From positions 2,392,501-2,456,500 of the forward strand of contig NZ_CP120742.1 in assembly GCF_029581275.1 (NCBI RefSeq): a stretch of 64,000 nucleotides of DNA, read 5' to 3'. Under the pieces are notes generated by a model. It was not told the DNA's origin, did not search any database, and worked only from the letters and a program-made list of their open reading frames with translations. Source of the DNA: Micromonospora sp. WMMD1155 (lineage in GTDB: Bacteria > Actinomycetota > Actinomycetes > Mycobacteriales > Micromonosporaceae). The translations under genes and the position numbers were made by a program. Below are positions 15,456 to 22,559 of this stretch, one piece after another. Numbering within the stretch: the first letter of the stretch is position 1; every line of letters begins with the position of its first letter.

Positions 15456-16886
15456 ATGGGAAACAACCCAGCCTGGTCACGACGCGGCTTTCTGGGGATG
15501 GGGGTGGGGGTGCTCGGCGCAGCCGGCCTGGCCGCCTGCGGTGGCGAGTCCGACTCGCCCCCCAAGGTGCAGCCGGAGGTTCCGCAGGAGCTGATCGACG
15601 CCGCCGCGGCGATGAAGGGCTCCTCGATGGGGATGCTGTCGCAGAAGCTGTACTCGACGGCGGCGAACGAGGCACTCGACAGCTCGATCAAGAAGTTCGC
15701 CGACACCACCGGGACGAAGATCGAGAACAGCCTGGTCCAGGCCGACGCCGGTGACGTCGTCGCCAAGATCCACGCCGAGGTCGAGGGTGGGGTGGCTCGT
15801 GACCTGGCGTTCATGACCGACTCACGCTTCGTCGCGCAGTTCCAGGCGCTGGGCGACCTCGAAGACGTGACGGACGTCGTCCAGGCGCTGACGGCCAAGT
15901 ACGGCGAACCCTGCGCCGAGGCCAAGAACTTCTGCGTCTTCGACGGCAAGTGGTTCGCGATCCCGTACCACTTCATCGGGATCGGGTCGTTCCTGCGCAA
16001 GGACTGGATGCAGGACAAGGGCATCACCCCCAAGGACATCTACAGCTGGGAGGAGCTGCGGGACGTCTGCCTGGAGATCTCCGACCCGGCCAAGCGCCGG
16101 TTCGGCTGGGGCATGACGGTGAACCGGTCCGGTGACGGCAACGGCATGATCGAGGCGCTGATCAACGCGTACGGCGGGTCGATCGCCTCCAACGACGGCC
16201 GGAAGGTCACGTTCGACTCCCCGGAGACGGTGCAGGCGGCGACCTTCCTGGGCGACATCTACACCAACCCCAAGTACAAGCCGATGCTGCCGCCGGGGAT
16301 CGCGAGCTGGACCGACACCAGCAACAACGAGAACTGGCTCGCCGGGATCCTCGGCTACACCCGCAACCAGTTCAGCGTCTACGCGGACTCCCGGACCAAG
16401 AAGAACCCGGTGCACGCGAACACCCACGTGTTCTCCGACTGCATCGGCCCGGCGACCGACAATCCCCTGCTGCTCGGCCAGTCGCAGGGTTTCGTCGTCT
16501 TCAAGGGTGCCAAGAACCCCGGGCTCGCCAAGCTCCTGGCGCAGTACCTGGTCAGCGCTCCCGCCCTGCTCGGCGTGGCGAAGGAGGCGCCCGGCCTGGT
16601 GATGCCCGCCTGGGAGAAGGTCTGGGACGCCGACCCGTTCTTCACCAGTGGTGACCCGGCGTTCCCCATGCTGCGCAAGATCACTGAGCTGAGGCTGCCG
16701 CTGAACACGAAGAACGGCCTGGCCTTCCCGCAGAAGGCCAGCGCGGGCCAGCAGGCCGTCGGCTCGGCCTACGTCCTCACCGACATGATGCAGCAGATCG
16801 TCCAGGGAACCGCTCCGGCGCAGGCCGTGAAGGCCGCCCACGCGAAGATGGTGCAGATCTTCAACCAGCAGGGGCTGCCGCAGTGA
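15456..16886 (+). CDS. Tat-exported sugar-binding lipoprotein (ABC family 1)
   Basis: The 476-aa product is the extracellular solute-binding protein of a CUT1-type ABC importer. The N-terminus SRRGFLGMGVGVLGAAGLAAC joins a twin-arginine motif to a lipobox (LAAC), so it is folded before export and then lipid-anchored. The mature part shows the family-1 pattern with WFAIPYHFIGIGSFLRKDWM and YSWEELRDVCLEI. AAGGAGG (15440-15446) is only 3 nt from the first ATG (15450) but 9 nt from the ATG at 15456, which decides the start. The 3' end overlaps the permease gene by GTGA, so translation is coupled. The sugar is unknown. Confidence 0.88.
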   Translation: MGNNPAWSRRGFLGMGVGVLGAAGLAACGGESDSPPKVQPEVPQELIDAAAAMKGSSMGMLSQKLYSTAANEALDSSIKKFADTTGTKIENSLVQADAGDVVAKIHAEVEGGVARDLAFMTDSRFVAQFQALGDLEDVTDVVQALTAKYGEPCAEAKNFCVFDGKWFAIPYHFIGIGSFLRKDWMQDKGITPKDIYSWEELRDVCLEISDPAKRRFGWGMTVNRSGDGNGMIEALINAYGGSIASNDGRKVTFDSPETVQAATFLGDIYTNPKYKPMLPPGIASWTDTSNNENWLAGILGYTRNQFSVYADSRTKKNPVHANTHVFSDCIGPATDNPLLLGQSQGFVVFKGAKNPGLAKLLAQYLVSAPALLGVAKEAPGLVMPAWEKVWDADPFFTSGDPAFPMLRKITELRLPLNTKNGLAFPQKASAGQQAVGSAYVLTDMMQQIVQGTAPAQAVKAAHAKMVQIFNQQGLPQ

Positions 16887-18919
16887 GGTCGGTCCGTCCC
16901 GCGCGGGTCCCGGCGGCGAGGAGATCCCTGCCGTCGGGACCCGGCTCCCTCACTGTGACCCAGCGCCGACTGGGTCGTGACTGGCGGCTGGCGACACTGT
17001 TCCTGGCCCCGATGGCCGTGCTGGTCGGCGGTCTCGTGCTGGTGCCGATCGCCCGGTCGATCCTGACCAGCACCACCGAACGACACGGGCAGGACACCGT
17101 GTTCGTCGGCCTGGACAACTACCTCGCGCTCATCGGCGACGACCAGTTCCACACCGGCGTGGTGAACTCGTTCGTCTTCACCGCGTACGCCGAGATCTTC
17201 AAGGTCGTGCTGGGTCTGTCGGCGGCCCTGCTGCTGCATCACCGGCGTCGCGGGCGGGCCCTGCTCACCGGGTTGCTGCTCGTGCCGTGGGTGGTGCCGA
17301 CGGTGGTGACGGCCTTCAGCTGGCGCGCGCTGCTCGACCCGATCTTCGGCAGCGTCAACACGCTGCTCACCGCCACCGGGATCGGGCCGTTGCTGGCCAG
17401 CGCGCACCTGGTCGACACCTGGCCGGCGGGTTGGCTGTCCGACCCGGAGCTGGCCATGCCGTCGGTGATCCTCGTCAACGTCTGGAAGGGGGTGCCCTTC
17501 TTCACCGTGTGCTTCCTGGCGGGGTTGAAGGCCATCCCGGCGGACCTCTACGAGGCGGCGACCATCGACGGCGCCTCGTCGGTGCAGCGGTTCATGAACG
17601 TGACGCTGCCCGGGTTGCGCCACGTGCTCACCGTGACGGTGACCCTGTCGTCGATCTGGACGTTCAACAACTTCGACCTCGTCTGGCTGCTGACGCAGGG
17701 CGGCCCGGGCGACGTGACCGCGCCGTACGTGCTCGTCGCCTACACGAAGGCGATCCTGCAACTGCAGTACGGCGCCGGTGCGGCGGTCACGCTCGTCATG
17801 CTGCCGATCATCGGCGGGCTGGTGTTCGTCCTGGTCCGGTTGCTGCGCCAGGACACCACCATCAGACTCCCCCGGCGACGCCAGGCAGCGTGGTGGGCCG
17901 GGGCGCGGCGGTGGGCCGGGACGGCACGGAAGGCGCTGCCGTGGGTCGTCACCGCGGTGGTCACGGGTCTGCTCTTCTGGGCGTCGCCGGAGATCTTCTG
18001 GAAGGCGGCGGTGGTCCTCGGGGTGATCCTGCTGATCGCGGTGGCGGTCGGCCGGGTGGTCTCGACGCTGCAGTCCCGGGGTGGTCGACGGTCGTCGTCG
18101 GCGGTGTCGGGACTGGGGTCCTGGGTAGCGCTGGCCGGGTTGCTCTTCTTCGTGCTCGGCCCGCTGTACTGGATCGCCGTCACGGCCTTCAAGTCCGAGG
18201 GCCAGGTCGTCATGCGCACCGACGACCTGTGGCCGACCCCGTGGACCCTTGAGCAGTTCGGTGCCCTGTTCGACAACCAGCCGTTCGGCCGCTGGTATCT
18301 CAACACCCTGCTGGTGTCCGCGGCGTCCACCGCGGTGGCGCTGATCTGCGCCGCCCTGGCGGGCTACGCGCTGGCCCGGCTGCGGTTCCGCGGGGCGCAG
18401 GGCTTCACCGTCACGGTGCTGCTCACCTATGTGATGCCGGGCGCGCTGCTGTTCATCCCGCTGTACCAGATGCTCATCGGCGCTCGGCTCACCGACTCGT
18501 TGTGGTCACTGGTGGTGACGTACCCGACCTTCACGCTGCCGTTCGCCACCTGGCTGCTGGTCGGCTACTTCTCGTCGATCCCCATCGAGTTGGAGGAGGC
18601 CGCGCTCGTCGACGGCTGCACCCGCCTCCAGGCGTTCGGCCGGGTGGTGCTGCCGCTCGCCAAGCCGGGGCTGCTGGCGGTCGCGCTCTTCACCCTGACC
18701 AACGCCTGGAACGAGTTTCTGTTCGCCTTCGTGTTCATCACGAAGGACGAGTACAAGACGCTCCCCGTCGGGATGCAGTCGATGATCGCCGGCGACGTCG
18801 TCCCACAAGGACAACTCGCCGCGGCGTCGCTACTCGTCAGCATCCCGGTGGTGATCATGTACGCCCTCGGGCAGCGCTTCCTGACCGAAGGACTCACCGC
18901 GGGGGCGGTGAAGGGCTGA
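16883..18919 (+). CDS. fused ABC sugar permease (MalF-like plus MalG-like)
   Basis: One 678-aa polypeptide contains both permease halves that are normally two genes. Residues about 30-325 are MalF-like, with the EAA loop starting YEAATIDGASS at residue 223. A linker of about 80 residues carries two extra hydrophobic helices (WVVTAVVTGLLFW and AAVVLGVILLIAVAVG). Residues about 410-678 are MalG-like, with the second EAA loop EEAALVDGC at residue 571 and the end LTEGLTAGAVKG. The EAA loops contact the ATPase, which is not encoded nearby and is probably a shared MsiK-type subunit. The frame is uninterrupted and both halves have intact motifs, so this is a real fusion rather than a missed stop. 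Confidence 0.88.
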   Translation: MRSVRPARVPAARRSLPSGPGSLTVTQRRLGRDWRLATLFLAPMAVLVGGLVLVPIARSILTSTTERHGQDTVFVGLDNYLALIGDDQFHTGVVNSFVFTAYAEIFKVVLGLSAALLLHHRRRGRALLTGLLLVPWVVPTVVTAFSWRALLDPIFGSVNTLLTATGIGPLLASAHLVDTWPAGWLSDPELAMPSVILVNVWKGVPFFTVCFLAGLKAIPADLYEAATIDGASSVQRFMNVTLPGLRHVLTVTVTLSSIWTFNNFDLVWLLTQGGPGDVTAPYVLVAYTKAILQLQYGAGAAVTLVMLPIIGGLVFVLVRLLRQDTTIRLPRRRQAAWWAGARRWAGTARKALPWVVTAVVTGLLFWASPEIFWKAAVVLGVILLIAVAVGRVVSTLQSRGGRRSSSAVSGLGSWVALAGLLFFVLGPLYWIAVTAFKSEGQVVMRTDDLWPTPWTLEQFGALFDNQPFGRWYLNTLLVSAASTAVALICAALAGYALARLRFRGAQGFTVTVLLTYVMPGALLFIPLYQMLIGARLTDSLWSLVVTYPTFTLPFATWLLVGYFSSIPIELEEAALVDGCTRLQAFGRVVLPLAKPGLLAVALFTLTNAWNEFLFAFVFITKDEYKTLPVGMQSMIAGDVVPQGQLAAASLLVSIPVVIMYALGQRFLTEGLTAGAVKG

Positions 18920-18920
18920 G

Positions 18921-18963
18921 GTGACGGGCCGCTGGTGCGCGATCGGCACCAGCGGCCCGTCAC
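18921..18963 (+). terminator. perfect 18-bp hairpin terminator
   Basis: GTGACGGGCCGCTGGTGC (18921-18938) pairs without mismatch with 18946-18963 around a 7-nt loop, starting 1 bp after the permease stop. It also lies 28 bp before the end of the convergent membrane protein gene and could serve both. Confidence 0.85.
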
Positions 18964-18990
18964 CACGACGGCACGGCGGAGCCACCCGCG

Positions 18991-19758
18991 TCAACCGAAG
19001 ACCAGCCACCCCAGCACGGCGAGCCCGATGAGCACGGTGGTCACCAACCCGGTCCGGAACGACGACGTCTCACCCCACAACTCGCCGGCCAGGTCAGCGG
19101 CCGTGCCGGGGAGTTCGGGCAGCGACGACGGTCGGTACACCAGTGTGCCGACACCCCCCGCCGGCACGTCGACGAGACCACTGGCCGGTCGCCCCGGAAT
19201 GCCGTTACGGCGCGGCAGCCACGCCACGACCTCGACCATCCCGGCGGGAACCGCGATGTCGTACGGGTTCCACTCGGGCAGCCGATGCTCGGTCTCCTCG
19301 ACCACGACGACCGGCCTGGTGTCGTCGTCGTAGGCGTCCGGATCGTTCCACCAGGCGGGTTTGATCGGGACGATCCGAAGCACGCCGCGTCCGGGAGCGA
19401 GCGGAACGGTGACCGGCGCGGCCGCGACGGCGGTCAGCTCACGGATGGCGTTCTGGGTGAGGGCTTTGTCGCGTACGCAGAACAGCCGTTGGAACAGCTT
19501 CGGCCCCAGCAACGCATCGAACAGGAAGGGAGTGGACGCATAAAATCCGACAACCGCGACGGTGATCCCGATTCCGAGGAACAGGCGGGCGACGATCCAG
19601 ACGTCGCTGAGGAGGTATGCCAGCCCGAAGAGGGCAGCCGCCACCGCGACCGAGACGACCACGAACAGCACGGCGAGGCCCGCCGAGCTGGTGAAGTTCC
19701 TCCAGTACCCCGCCTCGACGCCACCCTTCACCACACCGATCGTAGCGATGCCGGGCAA
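18991..19758 (-). CDS. hypothetical membrane protein
   Basis: I do not recognise a family. The 255-aa product has two adjacent N-terminal membrane helices (about residues 28-50 and 54-78), a large hydrophilic region of about 150 residues, and a last membrane helix near the C-terminus (TTVLIGLAVLGWLVF). The soluble part contains VPIKPAWWNDPDAYDDDTRPVVVVEE and looks beta-rich. No Cys pairs or catalytic motifs were seen. The gene stands between a convergent ABC operon and a MarR-GNAT gene of the same strand 60 bp away. It may be a sensor or scaffold, but nothing in the sequence shows this. Confidence 0.65.
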   Translation of the reverse strand: MPGIATIGVVKGGVEAGYWRNFTSSAGLAVLFVVVSVAVAAALFGLAYLLSDVWIVARLFLGIGITVAVVGFYASTPFLFDALLGPKLFQRLFCVRDKALTQNAIRELTAVAAAPVTVPLAPGRGVLRIVPIKPAWWNDPDAYDDDTRPVVVVEETEHRLPEWNPYDIAVPAGMVEVVAWLPRRNGIPGRPASGLVDVPAGGVGTLVYRPSSLPELPGTAADLAGELWGETSSFRTGLVTTVLIGLAVLGWLVFG

Positions 19759-19818
19759 CGCGTCGTGCGCCCACGGGCTGGTGGCTCCCGCGTTCCCACT
19801 GGTGGAAACACACCACCG

Positions 19819-20715
19819 TCACTGCTCGATGAGCTTCTCGAACCAGTGGTGGGCGTAGTGCTCCGTGTTGTACGCCTCGATCTCCCGGTAGCCGGTCGAC
19901 CGGTACATTGCGATCGCCTCGGTGAGGTTGCGGTTGGTGTCCAGCCGGACGGCGGTCGCGCCGGCCTCGGCGGCGTACCGTTCCAACTCACCCAGCAACC
20001 GCCGCCCGACGCCGAGCCCGCGGACGGTGTCCGCCACCCACACGCGTTTGATCTCGGCGGGCGCGTCCCGGTGGAGTTTGACCGCGCCGCAGCCGACCGG
20101 TTCGGCGTTGAGGGTGGCGAGCAGGAGCACGCCGTTGGGCGGCACGAGCGCGTCGTCGTGCACCGGGTTGCTCAGCGCCGGGTCGAACCCCCCGTCGAAA
20201 CGACGTGCGATGTCCCGGGCGTACGCACGCAGGCAGGCGCGGGCCCGCGGATCGCCCGGCGGGCACGCCTCGATGACGACCATCGACCCGATGAGCAGCC
20301 GTTCGACCTCGGCCATGGCGGCGACCAGCCGTTCGCGGCGGTGTGCGCTGAGCGGTTCGAGGATCGAGACGGCCAGGTCGTCCGATCGCTCGTCGAGGTC
20401 GGCCCATGCCGTCCGACCGGCGTCGGTGAGGGTGGCGATGCGCACTCGACCGTCAGCGGCAGTCTGGTCGGCCGGGCCCACGGTGACCAGGCCGTCGCTC
20501 TCCAGGATCCGCAGGAGGCGGCTCAGGTAACCGGAATCGAGGCCGAGCCGGGCCCGTAGCGTGGCGACCTCCGCCCCGCCGGGGCCGATCTCCCAGAGCA
20601 GACGGGCCTGGCCCAGCGGCCGCCCCTGGGCCATGTACTCGTCGTCGAGGGCACCGACTCGTTGGGTGACCGTCCGGTTGAATCGTCGCACGGTGGCGAC
20701 GAGCGCTGCGTCCAT
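19819..20715 (-). CDS. MarR regulator fused to GNAT acetyltransferase
   Basis: The 298-aa protein has two parts. Residues 1-140 are a MarR-type winged HTH (LGQARLLWEIGPGGAEVATL, LDSGYLSRLLRILESDGLV, DGRVRIATLTDAGR as the wing). Residues about 150-298 are a GNAT domain with the acetyl-CoA loop RGLGVGRRLLGELERYA and the late MYRSTGYREI. Such fusions are known in bacteria and are thought to couple ligand sensing or acetylation to gene control; the substrate is unknown. The start lies 5 bp from a CTGACTTTAGTCAG palindrome, a likely autoregulatory site. The gene follows ltrA on the same strand after 10 bp, so the two probably share a transcript. Confidence 0.85.
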   Translation of the reverse strand: MDAALVATVRRFNRTVTQRVGALDDEYMAQGRPLGQARLLWEIGPGGAEVATLRARLGLDSGYLSRLLRILESDGLVTVGPADQTAADGRVRIATLTDAGRTAWADLDERSDDLAVSILEPLSAHRRERLVAAMAEVERLLIGSMVVIEACPPGDPRARACLRAYARDIARRFDGGFDPALSNPVHDDALVPPNGVLLLATLNAEPVGCGAVKLHRDAPAEIKRVWVADTVRGLGVGRRLLGELERYAAEAGATAVRLDTNRNLTEAIAMYRSTGYREIEAYNTEHYAHHWFEKLIEQ

Positions 20716-20719
20716 ATAC

Positions 20720-20733
20720 CTGACTTTAGTCAG
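20720..20733. promoter_or_regulatory. MarR-type palindrome overlapping the ltrA stop codon
   Basis: CTGACTTTAGTCAG has perfect 6-bp arms. It covers the stop codon of the upstream LtrA-like gene (20728-20726) and ends 5 bp before the MarR-GNAT ATG. The position fits a repressor site for an internal promoter. Confidence 0.55.
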
Positions 20734-21889
20734 AGGATCGAAGGTTGCGGTAGGAGGAGATGCCGGCCCGGTCCAGGACGACCACCACGAGCACCACTGC
20801 GGTGGCCACCGCGCTGACCGCGAGCAGCGGCATCCGCAGCAGCCCCGCCGCGGCGGCCAGGGCGACAAGGGCCGCGACCCGCGGCCAGGAGAGCCGTCGG
20901 TGGATCGCCACCGAGAAGAGGATCCGCCCGGCGAGGAACAGCGTCGGTCCGCTCAGGATCGCGACGACCGCCGCCAGGTCACCGGTCCGTGCGGGGTGGG
21001 CGATGCTCAGCTCGGCGCCGACGGCGGTGACCACCAGCCCGGCGATCATCACCAGGTGCACGTATCCGGTGACGACACCGAGCCGGGACGGGTCGGCGCG
21101 CTCGATGGCCGGGCCGAGGCGCTGACCGGCGGGCGTGACGTAGAGCAGACCGATCAACACGGCGGTGGCGAAGACCAGCAGGAAGGCGGCGGTCTGCGGC
21201 AGGTGGAGGTCGGTGCCGGCGTACGAGAGACCGGCGACCAGGACGAGTTCACCGAGCGCGATGATCATGATTTGTTGGTACCGCTCGGCGAAGTGCCGAC
21301 CGGTGAGGTGCAACTCCTGTCGCCGGGTCCGGCCCATCAGCGGGGTGGGCCAGCCGAGTCGGGGGCCGGTGAGATCCAGGGCGAGAGCGAGCAGCCAGAG
21401 CGGCACCCGCCAGTCCGGCAGGAGCCCACCGGCCAGCCACGGTACGGCGGAGACGCTGAACCAGCAGAGGATCCGCAGCGTCCGGCTCTGACGGGGATGA
21501 CCGCGTAACGCGAAGGTGGTGACCACGCCCCGGGCGATGTGCACCGAGACGTACGCACCGGCGAAGAGCAGACCCCTCCCGTCCAGCGCCTGCGGGATCG
21601 CCACCCCGACCAGCAGAGCGCCCAGCGACGACGCGACCAGCATCCACCGCACCGCGGGACTCTCCGGGTCGTACCAGTCGGCGAACCAGGTGGTGGGCAC
21701 CCAGACCCACCAGATCCCGGTCAACAGCAGGGCGGTCCGCAGCGCGCCGGCCACGGTGAGGTCGTGCAGCAGGTGCTCGGCCAACTGACTGAGGGCGAGC
21801 ACGAACGCCAGGTCGAAGAAGAGCTCCAGGAACGAAGCGCTCAACGGTGAGCCGCTGCCCCGTAGCAGCCGGTCAGCTCGGCTCGCCAT
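20726..21889 (-). CDS. ltrA: low-temperature-requirement A (LtrA) family membrane protein
   Basis: The 387-aa polytopic protein has about ten membrane helices. The N-terminal SASFLELFFDLAFVLALSQL, followed by WWVWVPTTWFADWYDPES, is the hallmark of the LtrA family, first named from a Listeria mutant that cannot grow in the cold. The middle HFAERYQQIMIIALGELVL with its conserved Glu is also diagnostic. Biochemical function is not established for the family. The start at 21889 was chosen because the longer frame upstream is Arg/Pro-rich and unlike a membrane protein. The gene is followed after 10 bp by the MarR-GNAT fusion. Confidence 0.85.
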   Translation of the reverse strand: MASRADRLLRGSGSPLSASFLELFFDLAFVLALSQLAEHLLHDLTVAGALRTALLLTGIWWVWVPTTWFADWYDPESPAVRWMLVASSLGALLVGVAIPQALDGRGLLFAGAYVSVHIARGVVTTFALRGHPRQSRTLRILCWFSVSAVPWLAGGLLPDWRVPLWLLALALDLTGPRLGWPTPLMGRTRRQELHLTGRHFAERYQQIMIIALGELVLVAGLSYAGTDLHLPQTAAFLLVFATAVLIGLLYVTPAGQRLGPAIERADPSRLGVVTGYVHLVMIAGLVVTAVGAELSIAHPARTGDLAAVVAILSGPTLFLAGRILFSVAIHRRLSWPRVAALVALAAAAGLLRMPLLAVSAVATAVVLVVVVLDRAGISSYRNLRSSD

Positions 21890-22064
21890 CGGCGCTCCCC
21901 CCGCAGGCACACCCGCCCTGCCTCCGTCGTACCACCGGAAGCCGACCGGCGGAGACGGAAACGGCTGGGCGACGACCCGCCGCCCCCTCGTGTCGTTGAT
22001 CCGGCAGCGCCCATGGTCGTCGCTGACCACGGTGGGGGCACCGACTCAACGAGGAGGTAAGCCG

Positions 22065-22529
22065 ATGACCACTCAGCGCGAGACCGTGCAGGTCGACACC
22101 GACCTGTTCCGCGCCGTGTACGACTCGCCCGCGTCACTGCCCGGCCGACACCGCTGGACCACCCCGGAGTCGGACGTCCGGCGGCTGGAGAAGCTGCTCG
22201 GCATGCCGGCGCGCAGCATCGGCGCGCCGCTCTGGGTCAGCGGCGACGACCCCGACTGCCCGAAGTGCGGCCGGCGGGTCACCTGGTACGACATCGTCTC
22301 GTCGGCGCTCTCCGGTCTGCACGACAAGGCCATGATCGCGACCGTCATCCTGGGCGAGCGCAAGTACGTCAACACCGGGATCCCCGACGCCATCGCCGGG
22401 GTGCGCTGCTCCGACTGTCACACCGCGATCGACGGCCTGCGCAGCTTCAAGTGCCACAACTGGGCGTACGCCTTCGAGGCGTTGGAGGCCGTGCGGGAGC
22501 GGATGGCCGGCGGTCCGGTGCCGGCCTGA
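22065..22529 (+). CDS. small zinc-ribbon protein of unknown function
   Basis: The 154-aa soluble protein has two Cys pairs, DCPKCGRRVTWYDIVSSALSG and RCSDCHTAIDGL, plus FKCHNW, consistent with a structural zinc site built from CPxC and CSDC. The remainder is helical and polar. It has no DNA-binding motif that I can name. GAGGAGG (22051-22057) lies 7 nt before the ATG at 22065, which fixes the start and rejects an in-frame upstream ATG/GTG. It is divergent from ltrA and convergent with a GH65 gene. The overall pattern looks conserved in actinobacteria, but the function is unknown. Confidence 0.65.
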   Translation: MTTQRETVQVDTDLFRAVYDSPASLPGRHRWTTPESDVRRLEKLLGMPARSIGAPLWVSGDDPDCPKCGRRVTWYDIVSSALSGLHDKAMIATVILGERKYVNTGIPDAIAGVRCSDCHTAIDGLRSFKCHNWAYAFEALEAVRERMAGGPVPA

Positions 22530-22559
22530 GCCGGGGTGGGTCGGTCGGCCTGAGCCGGG

